Assembly: GCA_964498075.1 (NCBI GenBank)
Contig: CAZCGA010000123.1
Span: forward strand, 1 to 18,143
DNA: 18,143 nt
Direction of reading: 5' to 3'
Source: CAZCGA01 sp964498075
Lineage (GTDB): Bacteria; Desulfobacterota; Binatia; HRBIN30
Part shown: piece by piece, positions 1-7,247 of the stretch
Layout of the letters: each line of letters opens with the position of its first letter
Position numbering within the stretch: position 1 is the first letter of the stretch
Made by a program: the position numbers and the translations under genes
Notes under the pieces: model-generated
Database searches by the model: none
What the model saw: only the letters and a program-made list of their open reading frames with translations
Told to the model about the DNA's origin: nothing

Positions 1-1180
1 CCGGAGACGCGCGAGCGCCATCAGCGGGAGCTCGGGCTGCAGATGGCGCTCGGGGTGCCGCTCACCGCGGCCAGGGGATGGTCGCATCCGGAGACCGAGC
101 AGGCCTACGCGCGCGCGCGCGAGTTGGTGTCCCAGATCGGCGAGTCGCCTGAGTTAGCGCGAGTGCTCGCGGGAATGTCGGCGGCCTATACCACTAAGGG
201 TGACCTCGCGACCGGGGCAGAGGTCGCGCAGGAGGCCCTGGCGGCCGCCGAGCGCACGGGAGACGCGTTCGATCTCCTGTCGGCTCACTACATGGTCGGC
301 GTCACGTTGTTCTGGCAGGGCGACTTCGCGCGGGCGCTGGAGCACTTCGAGCACAGCATCAAGTCATACAATCCAATCGAGCACGGGTCTCTGGCGTACG
401 CGGTGGGATACGACCGCGGCCCCGGTGCCTACGGGCGTGCGGCCTGGTGTCACATGTACCTTGGCCATCCCGACCGGGCGTTGGTCGTAAGCGAGGAGGC
501 GGTGGCGCTGGCGAAGCGCATGGAACATCCGCTCAGTCTGGCGAACGCTCTCTTCTATTGCGGAAGTGTCCATAGCCAGCGCGGTGAGTTCGACCGGATG
601 CGGGAACGCAACGAGGAATCCATGGGTCTCGCCGAGCAGCTTGGGTTTCCGTTGTACCTGGCAGTGGGGAGGGTTGCGCGAGGCTTTGCGCGCGTCGAAT
701 CGGGGGATGGTGAGGCGGGCCTCGCGGAGATGCAGCAGGCGCTGGTCGAGTTGGCTGGGATCGGGACCGGGCTCGGAGCGCCTCAGTTTCTCTGCATGCT
801 TGCCGAAGGCCTCCGGAAGGTCGGGCGCCACGACGACGCCTTGGGCGCGCTCGGACTCGGGGTCGCGCAAGCCGAGGGCCAGGGCCAGCACTTACTACGA
901 TGCCGAGCTCCAGCGGCTGCGGGCAGAGATTCTCCTCGACATGGACGGCAATGCGGTCGAGGAGGCGGAGGCGCTCTTCCACCAGTCGCTGGAGATCGCC
1001 CGGCGGCAAGAGGCCAAGACGTTCGAGCTGCGCGCCGCCACCAGCCTGGCGCGGCTCTGGCAGCGCCAGGGCAAGCGCGACGCCGCCCGCGCGCTGCTCG
1101 CCCCGCTCTACGCCTGGTTCACCGAAGGCTTCGACACGAAGGACCTGATCGACGCCAAGGTGCTGCTGGCGGAGCTGTAG
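1..1180 (+). pseudogene. 3' part of a TPR-repeat protein (adenylate cyclase/AAA ATPase type), frameshifted
   Basis: The reading frame is open from base 1, so the gene starts outside the window. The protein is almost entirely alpha-helical TPR-type repeats: the opening 'RELGLQMALGVPLTAARGW' and the following 'YARARELVSQIGE' resemble the TPR half of large bacterial proteins that join a class III cyclase or AAA ATPase module to a TPR tail. At 892 the frame breaks. The first frame reads to Gln-His (886-891). Removing one T at 892/893 restores Tyr-Tyr-Asp-Ala-Glu and a natural continuation in the next frame to the TAG at 1178-1180, including 'FHQSLEIARRQEAKTFELR', a standard ending for this family. 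Without the correction, the first frame runs to 1209 with an Arg/Gly/Ala-rich tail typical of out-of-frame GC-rich DNA. The catalytic or ATPase part is not visible, so function is inferred. The cause may be a real mutation or a sequence error. Confidence 0.75.
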
Positions 1181-1270
1181 GCGCGCCCGTCTTGGGCGAA
1201 CGGCGATAGAGACACGCCTGGGCGAGATGCGGTTGCTCATACCCTTACCGAAATGATGAGCCGGAACGCA

Positions 1271-2359
1271 TCACCAGCGATGATCGAACTCCTCGGCCCA
1301 GCCGATTAGGGAGCGGATCGGGAGCTGGTTGCCGTCGAACTTGATGCTGCCGCGCCAACGGCCGAAGCAGCAGACGCCGCCGGTGCGCAGCACGCCCAAG
1401 CCGAGGCGCGCGGTGCGGGCGAGCGTCGGCTCGAACATGAGATCAATCATCCCCGAGTGCGGCGCACGCACGCGCCACGGGCGCATCCAATCGCTCGGGT
1501 CGTAGTCCCAGACGAGATCTTCCATCACCTTGTAGAGGCGGCCGCCGACGCACAGGCCGTTCTCGTTCACGCCCGTCCCCGTGGTCCACTTGCCGCCCAT
1601 GTTCACGCCCACCAGCACGCCGTCCTGCATCCCGGTGGCTACCGCCCAGTTCCAGAACGAGCAGTACGGCCAGACGCCGCGTCCGAAGTCCTGCACGGCG
1701 TGGCACTCGTTCGGGTGCATCGTGTAGTGCTTCGCGCCAACGCTGACCTGCCCGGCGCACGGCAGTGTGTTGTGCTTCGAGTTGAGCTGGAAGCGGCTCG
1801 AGGTCCACGGCACCACGATGTTGAGGCTCTCATGCCCGGCTGGCTTGGTGACCACGAAGTCGGCGGCAAGCGATGTCCCTCGCTCTCTGGCGCGCACGGT
1901 CACCGTGAGATCGCCGCCGTCGTTCACGTTGGCGTACTCGATCGTCTTGCTCGAAAAGCCGACCGTGCGTTCGACGTGCTCGGGCAGCGTGATGGAGCCC
2001 GGCATCTTCAGCGCGGTTGCCGAGAAGGTCTGCTTGGTTGCGAAGTCGGTCAGCATCACCTGGCAGAACGCCGCGTAGTCGATGTCGGCCAGGGTGACGG
2101 AGAGGACGAAGTCCGGCGCGATCCAGTTCCAGAAGTTCCAGCGCTTCTTCCGCAGCCAATGTCCCAACAGGTTGGCGCGCACCAGCGGCCTGCGCGACCA
2201 GCCGACCGCTGCCGGGTTGAGCTGCCCGCGCGCGTCGCAGAGATCGACCGCCGCTGCCAGTTCCGGTTCTTGATACACGTCGCTGTAGCCGCCGCGGGCC
2301 AGCCGTTGGCGGACAATCGGGAGGTAGTCTGGAAGCGATGACACCACGGGCCGAGTCAT
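1271..2359 (-). CDS. DUF2804 family protein
   Basis: 362 residues from an ATG at 2359; the frame stays open to 2590, but the upstream extension is Arg/Pro-rich and overlaps the oppositely oriented oxygenase gene. I assign DUF2804 from the overall pattern: 'LCDARGQLNPAAVGWSRRPL' near residues 40-59, a Lys/Trp-rich stretch with 'RKKRWNFWNW' at 70-79, then 'LSVTLADIDYAAF' at 86-98, and Trp/Gly-rich strands in the second half ('FGRGVWPY', 'GVNMGGKWTTG'). The length fits my memory of the family. No signal peptide or membrane segment is seen. Function is unknown; the strand-rich pattern suggests a lipocalin- or AttH-like barrel, which is inference. No Shine-Dalgarno sequence precedes the ATG. The gene is divergent from the phytanoyl-CoA dioxygenase-like gene, with 95 bp between the start codons. 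Confidence 0.8.
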   Translation of the reverse strand: MTRPVVSSLPDYLPIVRQRLARGGYSDVYQEPELAAAVDLCDARGQLNPAAVGWSRRPLVRANLLGHWLRKKRWNFWNWIAPDFVLSVTLADIDYAAFCQVMLTDFATKQTFSATALKMPGSITLPEHVERTVGFSSKTIEYANVNDGGDLTVTVRARERGTSLAADFVVTKPAGHESLNIVVPWTSSRFQLNSKHNTLPCAGQVSVGAKHYTMHPNECHAVQDFGRGVWPYCSFWNWAVATGMQDGVLVGVNMGGKWTTGTGVNENGLCVGGRLYKVMEDLVWDYDPSDWMRPWRVRAPHSGMIDLMFEPTLARTARLGLGVLRTGGVCCFGRWRGSIKFDGNQLPIRSLIGWAEEFDHRW

Positions 2360-2418
2360 AGACCGACCGACGTGAAATGCGAAGCCATCGCTTGTGCGCC
2401 GACACCGCCCGCCGTGCC

Positions 2419-2447
2419 TTGACCGTGAAGGTGTCGCCGAGTACGGT
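2419..2447 (+). promoter_or_regulatory. Candidate sigma-70 promoter of the PhyH-family gene
   Basis: TTGACC (2419-2424) and TACGGT (2442-2447) are separated by 17 bp. The -35 box matches the consensus at 5 of 6 positions, the -10 at only 3. A start about 7 bp downstream would fall at about 2454, next to the ATG at 2455, giving a leaderless message. This fits the lack of a Shine-Dalgarno sequence there, but the weak -10 box keeps confidence low. Confidence 0.3.
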
Positions 2448-2454
2448 CCTCGCC

Positions 2455-3321
2455 ATGCCCATCGAGCGCTTCCCGGCAACCGCGGGCGCCGCGGAGGTTG
2501 CGGCGGCACTTGGCCGGGACGGCTGTGTGATCGTCGAGCGCCTCGTCGCAAAGGAGTTGCTCGACCAGGCGCGCGAGGAGCTACGCCCATACATCGACGC
2601 GACGCCCTGCGGCGCAGACGCCTTCGCCGGTCATCACACCCGGCGGACCGGCGGGCTGCTGGCGCGCTCGGTGACCTGCCGCGACCTGGTGATGCACCCG
2701 CTCGTCCTCGAAACGGTGAAGACTATCCTGTCGCACGCGACCACCTTTCAGTTGCATCTGACCCAGGTGATCGCCATCGGTCCGGGTGAGCCGGCGCAAC
2801 GTATCCATCGCGACCAATGGGCCTTCGACTTCTTCCCGTTTCCCTCCGGCTACGAGGTCCAGTGCAACACCATCTGGGCGATGAACGATTTCACCGCGGC
2901 CAACGGCGCGACCCGCGTCATCCCCGGCAGCAACAAGCTTGCAGACCGGCTGCCGTTCACCGAGGCCGACACCGAAGCCGCCGAGATGCCCGCCGGCTCC
3001 GTCGTCTTCTACACCGGCTCGCTGTACCACGGGGGCGGCGCGAACCGCTCGGACGAGGTACGCTGCGGCTTGAACATCACCTACGCCGTGAGCTGGTTGC
3101 GGCAGGAGGAGAACCAGTACCTCTCGGTGCCGGCAGAGCTGGCGCGCACCTTTCCCGATCCGCTCCTCCGCTTGATGGGATACGCCCGCGGCGCCTACGC
3201 CCTCGGCTACGTCGACGACCTGCGCGATCCGCTCGACGTGCTGCGCGGCACGCACACCAAAGCCGTGGCGTTTGGCGAGCTCCCGGCGGCAACCGAGCAA
3301 GTGCGGCCCGCGACGGGCTGA
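2455..3321 (+). CDS. Phytanoyl-CoA dioxygenase (PhyH) family Fe(II)/2-oxoglutarate oxygenase
   Basis: 288 residues from the ATG at 2455. The family uses non-haem iron and 2-oxoglutarate to hydroxylate lipids or small metabolites. The iron-binding triad is visible: His118-x-Asp120 in 'RIHRDQWAFD' and the distal His192 in 'GSLYHGGGANRS', with Arg198 following and Arg203 nearby as candidates for binding the 2-oxoglutarate carboxylate. The N-terminal 'ALGRDGCVIVERLV' and the central 'TIWAMNDFTAANGATRVIPGS' are hallmarks of the PhyH fold. Length is normal and there is no signal peptide, so the protein is probably cytoplasmic. The substrate cannot be read from the sequence. The frame is open upstream to 2377, but that stretch is Arg-rich and contains the candidate promoter, so I prefer 2455. 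The gene is divergent from the DUF2804 gene and may share its control region. Confidence 0.88.
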   Translation: MPIERFPATAGAAEVAAALGRDGCVIVERLVAKELLDQAREELRPYIDATPCGADAFAGHHTRRTGGLLARSVTCRDLVMHPLVLETVKTILSHATTFQLHLTQVIAIGPGEPAQRIHRDQWAFDFFPFPSGYEVQCNTIWAMNDFTAANGATRVIPGSNKLADRLPFTEADTEAAEMPAGSVVFYTGSLYHGGGANRSDEVRCGLNITYAVSWLRQEENQYLSVPAELARTFPDPLLRLMGYARGAYALGYVDDLRDPLDVLRGTHTKAVAFGELPAATEQVRPATG

Positions 3322-3323
3322 GT

Positions 3324-3339
3324 CGGCCGTCAACGGCCG
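3324..3339 (+). terminator. Short GC hairpin after the PhyH-family gene
   Basis: CGGCCG (3324-3329), loop TCAA, CGGCCG (3334-3339), beginning two bases after the TGA at 3319-3321. The stem is perfect but only 6 bp and no T-run follows, so it is at best a weak or factor-assisted terminator. Confidence 0.3.
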
Positions 3340-3402
3340 GCCCACCCTGGAAGGCTTGAATGTCCCTTTGCTTCGTGAGAGAAGAGAAGGCGAAAATCCG
3401 TG

Positions 3403-4479
3403 ATGGACACGACGCGGTCGTTGCCTGGGCGGGGAACCGGGCTCAACCCGGAGAACCGCTACGAGCAGATCCACATCGAACCGGAGCCGGACCCGGACCC
3501 GGACGCCGACGCAGCGGACGCGCGCCCGCGGCTGCCGACTATCTTCTATCGTGATACGAGCCGCACGGTTCTTGCGGAGAACGACAGCCCCGACATCGGC
3601 TTCCGCTTCAGCCTCAACCCCTATCGTGGCTGTGAACACGGCTGCATCTACTGCTACGCCCGCCCAACACACGAGTACCTCAGCTTCAGCGCCGGGCTCG
3701 ACTTCGAAAGCCGCATCATGGTGAAGCACGACGCGCCCGAACGGCTGCACGCGGCCTTCCTGTCGCCCCGCTGGCAGCCGCAAACTGTGGCGCTGTCCGG
3801 CAACACCGATTGCTACCAGCCGGTGGAACGGCGTCTGCAGCTCACGCGCCGCTGCCTCGAGGTCTTCCGCGAGTTTCTCAACCCTGTCGGCATTGTGACC
3901 AAGAGCGCGCTGGTGACCCGGGACGTGGACCTGCTGGGCGACCTCGCGGTGCAGGGCGCGGCGCACGTCTGCGTTTCGGTGACCAGCCTCAACGACGAGT
4001 TGGCCCGGCGCATGGAGCCGCGCGCCGCGCGGCCGGACAAGCGACTGGATGCGATCCGGGCGCTGAGCCAAGCCGGGATCCCGACGAGCGTGCTGATTGC
4101 ACCGGTGATCCCCGGACTCAACGACGAAGAGATCCCGCGCATCCTGCAGGCCAGCGCCAGTGCCGGCGCGTGCTCCGCGTCGTGGGTGCTGCTGCGCCTG
4201 CCCAAACCCGTGGACGCCTTGTTCGAGGCGTGGCTGGCGGAGCACTTCCCGGAGCGGCAGGCGCGCATCCTGGGGCGCATCCGCGAGTGCCGCGACGGGC
4301 GCATCAGTGACAGCCGTTTTGGAAGGCGCATGCGTGGCGAAGGTGTATACGCCGAGCAGATCAAAGTCCTGTTTCAGACCGCGGCGCGGCGCTGCGGGCT
4401 CGACCGTCCGCTGCCGCCGCTCAATACCGCGGCGTTTCGCCGTCCGGCGCAAGCCGGCGAGCAGTTGCGGCTCTATTGA
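3403..4479 (+). CDS. PA0069/Rv2578c-family radical SAM protein
   Basis: 358 residues. The radical SAM iron-sulfur motif C-x3-C-x2-C is present as 'CEHGCIYCYAR' (Cys77, 81, 84), inside 'SLNPYRGCEHGCIYCYARPT', the signature stretch of the PA0069/Rv2578c group. Further family matches are 'ALSGNTDCYQPVER', 'VSVTSLNDELARRMEPRA' and 'SVLIAPVIPGLND'. The reaction in this family is unknown; a cytoplasmic 4Fe-4S enzyme that cleaves S-adenosylmethionine is expected. A purine-rich Shine-Dalgarno region ending in GAAGG (3386-3390) serves either the ATG at 3403 or a GTG at 3400. Residues about 26-40 are an acidic Pro-Asp/Ala-Asp run made by CCGGAC-like repeats. The last 7 bp overlap the end of the convergent glycosyltransferase gene. 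Confidence 0.88.
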   Translation: MDTTRSLPGRGTGLNPENRYEQIHIEPEPDPDPDADAADARPRLPTIFYRDTSRTVLAENDSPDIGFRFSLNPYRGCEHGCIYCYARPTHEYLSFSAGLDFESRIMVKHDAPERLHAAFLSPRWQPQTVALSGNTDCYQPVERRLQLTRRCLEVFREFLNPVGIVTKSALVTRDVDLLGDLAVQGAAHVCVSVTSLNDELARRMEPRAARPDKRLDAIRALSQAGIPTSVLIAPVIPGLNDEEIPRILQASASAGACSASWVLLRLPKPVDALFEAWLAEHFPERQARILGRIRECRDGRISDSRFGRRMRGEGVYAEQIKVLFQTAARRCGLDRPLPPLNTAAFRRPAQAGEQLRLY

Positions 4480-5408
4480 GTCGTGCGTTCCAGCGCGTCG
4501 ATCACGCGCTGTGGGGGCAGCCGGTGCATGCAAAACGCGTCCGGCGGGCACGTCGGGCAGCGGTTCGGCGCATGGACGATCTTGAGTCTGCCTCTGGGAC
4601 CCCACACCGCCGGATCGGTCGGCCCGAACAGTGCAACCCCGTGCGCGCCGACGGCGGCGGCCAGGTGACTCACGCCGGAGTCGTTGCCGAGATACAGACG
4701 GCTGCGGTGCAGCAGCGCAGCTACCTGCGGCAGGGACAGGCCCTCGACCGAGAGCACGTCTTCGCTGCCGACCGCGGCGCCTTGCGGATCAGCGGGGCCG
4801 TGCACCGCCACGACACCGTCGTCGTGGTGGCGGCGCCAGTGGTGGCGTACTGCATCGAATCCCTGCCAGTTCTTCCGCACTGCTCCGCTCCCGGGATGCA
4901 TCACGAGGAGCGGGTGGCCCACGAGGCAGTGCTCCTCTTCGAATGCGGCGAGCCACTCCGCGTCGGTCACGATCGACGCAGCGACGGACCCGGGAGGAAC
5001 AACACCGGCGCAGCGTGCATAGTAGTCGGCGGCATGTTCACCCGGCTGCATGCCACGGAAGTGGTACACACTTGCGCTGCCGCCGCTGACGGCGGTCAAG
5101 CGCTCCGCGAACTCGACGTTGCCGAATCCCGTCCAGGAATAGACGTGGGTGAAGCCGCCGAGCAGCTGTCGGGTGTCCGGCGCGATCGGGGTGCCTACCG
5201 CAAAGAGGTCGGCGATCTCGCGCCGGTCGATCGATGCGCTGGCGGCGTCGGGGATCTCGACAAGAGCCAGAAGCACGGGTTTGGCGACGACGAGCAGCGG
5301 GCCGCGATGGCGCTCGCGCAGCGAAAGCAGCGTCGGCAGAAAGCAGATGAAGTCCCCGAGGGCTCCCGGAAACAGCACGAGGGCGCTGTCGTTGGCTGAC
5401 GGACGCAT
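4473..5408 (-). CDS. Glycosyltransferase family 9 protein (heptosyltransferase-like)
   Basis: 311 residues from the ATG at 5408; the frame is open to 5450 but the extra residues look non-coding. Family 9 enzymes transfer heptose or related sugars from nucleotide donors onto lipopolysaccharide core or other envelope glycans at the inner face of the membrane. The N-terminal 'LFPGALGDFICFLPTLLSL' (about 12-30) is the usual G-x-x-GD loop. The donor-binding C-terminal half has 'HPGSGAVRKNW' (171-181), 'GNDSGVSHLAAAVG' (241-254) and 'FGPTDPAVWGP' (261-271), followed by 'CPTCPPDAFCM', matching the Cys-containing tail common in WaaC/WaaF relatives. The acceptor cannot be deduced, and no other envelope sugar genes are nearby. 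There is no Shine-Dalgarno sequence. It overlaps the radical SAM gene tail to tail and is divergent from cysK. Confidence 0.85.
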   Translation of the reverse strand: MRPSANDSALVLFPGALGDFICFLPTLLSLRERHRGPLLVVAKPVLLALVEIPDAASASIDRREIADLFAVGTPIAPDTRQLLGGFTHVYSWTGFGNVEFAERLTAVSGGSASVYHFRGMQPGEHAADYYARCAGVVPPGSVAASIVTDAEWLAAFEEEHCLVGHPLLVMHPGSGAVRKNWQGFDAVRHHWRRHHDDGVVAVHGPADPQGAAVGSEDVLSVEGLSLPQVAALLHRSRLYLGNDSGVSHLAAAVGAHGVALFGPTDPAVWGPRGRLKIVHAPNRCPTCPPDAFCMHRLPPQRVIDALERTTQ

Positions 5409-5413
5409 ACGAA

Positions 5414-5440
5414 TTGACTTGAAAGTAGTGGGCCGATACT
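5414..5440 (+). promoter_or_regulatory. Candidate promoter of the cysK-larE pair
   Basis: TTGACT (5414-5419) and GATACT (5435-5440) lie in the 65-bp gap between the divergent glycosyltransferase and cysK starts. The boxes match the consensus at 5 of 6 and 4 of 6 positions, but the 15-bp spacer is short. A start near 5447 would leave a leader of about 27 nt before the cysK ATG, with no clear Shine-Dalgarno sequence. Confidence 0.35.
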
Positions 5441-5473
5441 CTGCCCGCAACCGGTTCGCCAGCGCGTTCTTTC

Positions 5474-6406
5474 ATGCCTCCCGCAACAGCCAAATCCTGC
5501 CTCGACCTGATCGGTCATACTCCGGTCGTCCGCCTGAACCGTATTCCCGGACCGGACGCCGCCGACGTCTGGGGGAAGCTGGAGTCGTTCAACCCGGGCG
5601 GCAGCGTGAAGGACCGGATCTGCCTGAGCATGATCGAAGCAGCCGAGCGCGAAGGAAAGCTGCGGCCGGGCGACACGATCGTCGAGCCGACGAGTGGCAA
5701 CACCGGCATCGGCCTGGCGTTGGTTGCGGCGATCAAGGGATACCGGTTGGTGCTGACGATGCCGGACACGATGAGCGAAGAGCGCCGCAGCTTGCTCACG
5801 GCGTACGGAGCCCACCTGATACTGACGCCGGACACCAAGGGCATGCACGGGGCGATTCGCAAAGCGGAAGAGCTACTGCTGGAGCACCCCAACTATTTCA
5901 TGCCGCAGCAGTTCAGCAACCCCGCGAACCCAGAAGTCCACCGGCGCACGACGGCCCAGGAGATCTTGCGGCAGTTCGAACGCGTCGACGCCTTCGTTGC
6001 CGGCGTGGGAACGGGCGGTACGATCACCGGGGTCGGGCAGGTGTTGCGCAAAGCCATGCCCGGGGTGAAGATCTACGCGGTGGAGCCGGCGTCGTCGGCA
6101 GTTCTGTCCGGGGAGGAACCGGGGTTTCACAAGATTCAAGGCATCGGCGCCGGCTTCGTGCCGGAGATCCTCGATACCACGGTGTACGACGATGTGATTC
6201 GCATCAGCGACGAGGACGCAGCGGAGTACACACGGCGTCTCGCACGCGAGGAAGGGATACTGGTGGGGATCTCGGCCGGAGGAAACACGTGTGCGGCTGT
6301 CCAGGTAGCGCGCCAACTCGGAAAGGGGAAGACGGTGGTCACCGTCTTCTGCGACACCGGTGAGCGCTACCTGACGACGGAAGTCTTCCAGGCTGAGGGC
6401 ATCTGA
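5474..6406 (+). CDS. cysK: Cysteine synthase A (O-acetylserine sulfhydrylase)
   Basis: 310 residues, the usual length. This cytoplasmic PLP enzyme makes L-cysteine from O-acetylserine and sulfide. Visible landmarks are the PLP lysine Lys46 in 'NPGGSVKDRI', the substrate loop 'PTSGNTG' (72-78), the family-specific 'PQQFSNPANPEVH' (144-156), the phosphate-binding 'GVGTGGT' (177-183), and Ser267 in 'GISAGGN', which contacts the PLP ring nitrogen in this fold. The C-terminal 'FCDTGERYLTT' is also characteristic. The close homologue CysM and cystathionine beta-synthase are alternatives, but the motifs and single-domain length favour CysK. Its TGA (6404-6406) overlaps the larE ATG by one base, so the two are probably translated together. 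Confidence 0.93.
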   Translation: MPPATAKSCLDLIGHTPVVRLNRIPGPDAADVWGKLESFNPGGSVKDRICLSMIEAAEREGKLRPGDTIVEPTSGNTGIGLALVAAIKGYRLVLTMPDTMSEERRSLLTAYGAHLILTPDTKGMHGAIRKAEELLLEHPNYFMPQQFSNPANPEVHRRTTAQEILRQFERVDAFVAGVGTGGTITGVGQVLRKAMPGVKIYAVEPASSAVLSGEEPGFHKIQGIGAGFVPEILDTTVYDDVIRISDEDAAEYTRRLAREEGILVGISAGGNTCAAVQVARQLGKGKTVVTVFCDTGERYLTTEVFQAEGI

Positions 6407-7233
6407 TGGCTGCGAAGCTCGATCATCTGCGCGGCATCCTGCGCGAAATGGGACGCGTCCTGGTTGCCTTCTCGGGCGGGGTCGACTCGACGTTTCTCCT
6501 GCGAGTTGCGGCCGAGGAACTGAAAGACAACGCGGTGGCGTTGACCACGCGTTCACCGACCGCAGTCGATGAAGACTACGAGCTGGCGGTCCAGCTGGCT
6601 GGTGAGCTCGGCGTGCAGCATGTCGTGATCGACGCCAACGAGCTGGAGATTCCCGGTTACGCCGCGAACCCCAGCAATCGCTGCTACTTTTGCAAGGACA
6701 ACCTGTACGACATCTGCGCGGCTGAAGCCGCCCGGCTGGGTATCCAGCATATCGTCGACGGAGCCAATCTCGACGATCTCGGCGACTATCGACCCGGGCT
6801 GCAAGCGGCGACCGAGCGCCAGATTCGGCATCCTTTGGTGGAAGCGCGGTTGAGCAAGACGGAGATCCGCGAGCTGAGCCGGGCGTTCGGGCTGCGCACC
6901 TGGGACAAGCCGTCTAGCCCGTGCTTGTCCTCGCGTTTTCCGTACGGCACCGCCATCACCCCCGAGGGATTGCAGCGCGTCGCCGCCGCCGAGCGGGTCT
7001 TGCGTCAGCTGGGGTTCGGAGAATGTCGGGTCCGCTATCACGACACGGTGGCGCGCATAGAGGTTCCGGCCGAGTTGCTCCCGCGGATCGTTGCGCCCGA
7101 CATTCGGGCGACACTGGTGCGCGAGCTGAGAGCCGTGGGCTTCCTGTTTGTGACGGTTGATCTGCAGGGCTTTCGCAGCGGCAGCCTCAACGAGGCATTG
7201 CCGGCTGCCAACCCGGCGGGCCGCTCCAATTAG
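6406..7233 (+). CDS. larE: LarE-family ATP-dependent sulfur transferase
   Basis: 275 residues. LarE activates the pyridinium dicarboxylate precursor of the nickel-pincer cofactor of lactate racemase by adenylation, then inserts sulfur. The PP-loop ATP site 'SGGVDSTFLL' starts at Ser23. A C-x2-C pair (Cys93, Cys96 in 'NRCYFCKDNLY') and a third cysteine (Cys173 in 'KPSSPCLSSRFPYG') are present. Cys173 is in the place of the sacrificial cysteine of the Lactobacillus enzyme; having all three fits the other class, where three cysteines hold a 4Fe-4S cluster that delivers sulfide. The start overlaps the cysK stop as TGATG, with GAGGG (6395-6399) as the Shine-Dalgarno sequence. No larA, larB or larC is in the window, so a role in another sulfuration pathway remains possible. 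The gene converges on ispD, 14 bp away. Confidence 0.9.
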   Translation: MAAKLDHLRGILREMGRVLVAFSGGVDSTFLLRVAAEELKDNAVALTTRSPTAVDEDYELAVQLAGELGVQHVVIDANELEIPGYAANPSNRCYFCKDNLYDICAAEAARLGIQHIVDGANLDDLGDYRPGLQAATERQIRHPLVEARLSKTEIRELSRAFGLRTWDKPSSPCLSSRFPYGTAITPEGLQRVAAAERVLRQLGFGECRVRYHDTVARIEVPAELLPRIVAPDIRATLVRELRAVGFLFVTVDLQGFRSGSLNEALPAANPAGRSN

Positions 7234-7247
7234 TCGGATCGAACGTC

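Noticed and set aside
1184..1198. CGCCC-N5-GGGCG hairpin after the TPR gene
   Set aside because: Only 5 bp with no T-run; such stems occur by chance in DNA this GC-rich.
1457..2341. 294-residue plus-strand frame opposite the DUF2804 gene
   Set aside because: Rich in His, Arg, Ala and Val with no domain; explained as the complement of the DUF2804 coding strand.
2581..4605. 674-residue open frame on the minus strand
   Set aside because: It runs antisense through the oxygenase and the radical SAM gene, both with intact motifs; its Arg/Gly/Ala-rich sequence is a GC-rich shadow.
4476..5399. 307-residue open frame on the plus strand
   Set aside because: It mirrors the glycosyltransferase gene, which matches GT9 along its whole length.
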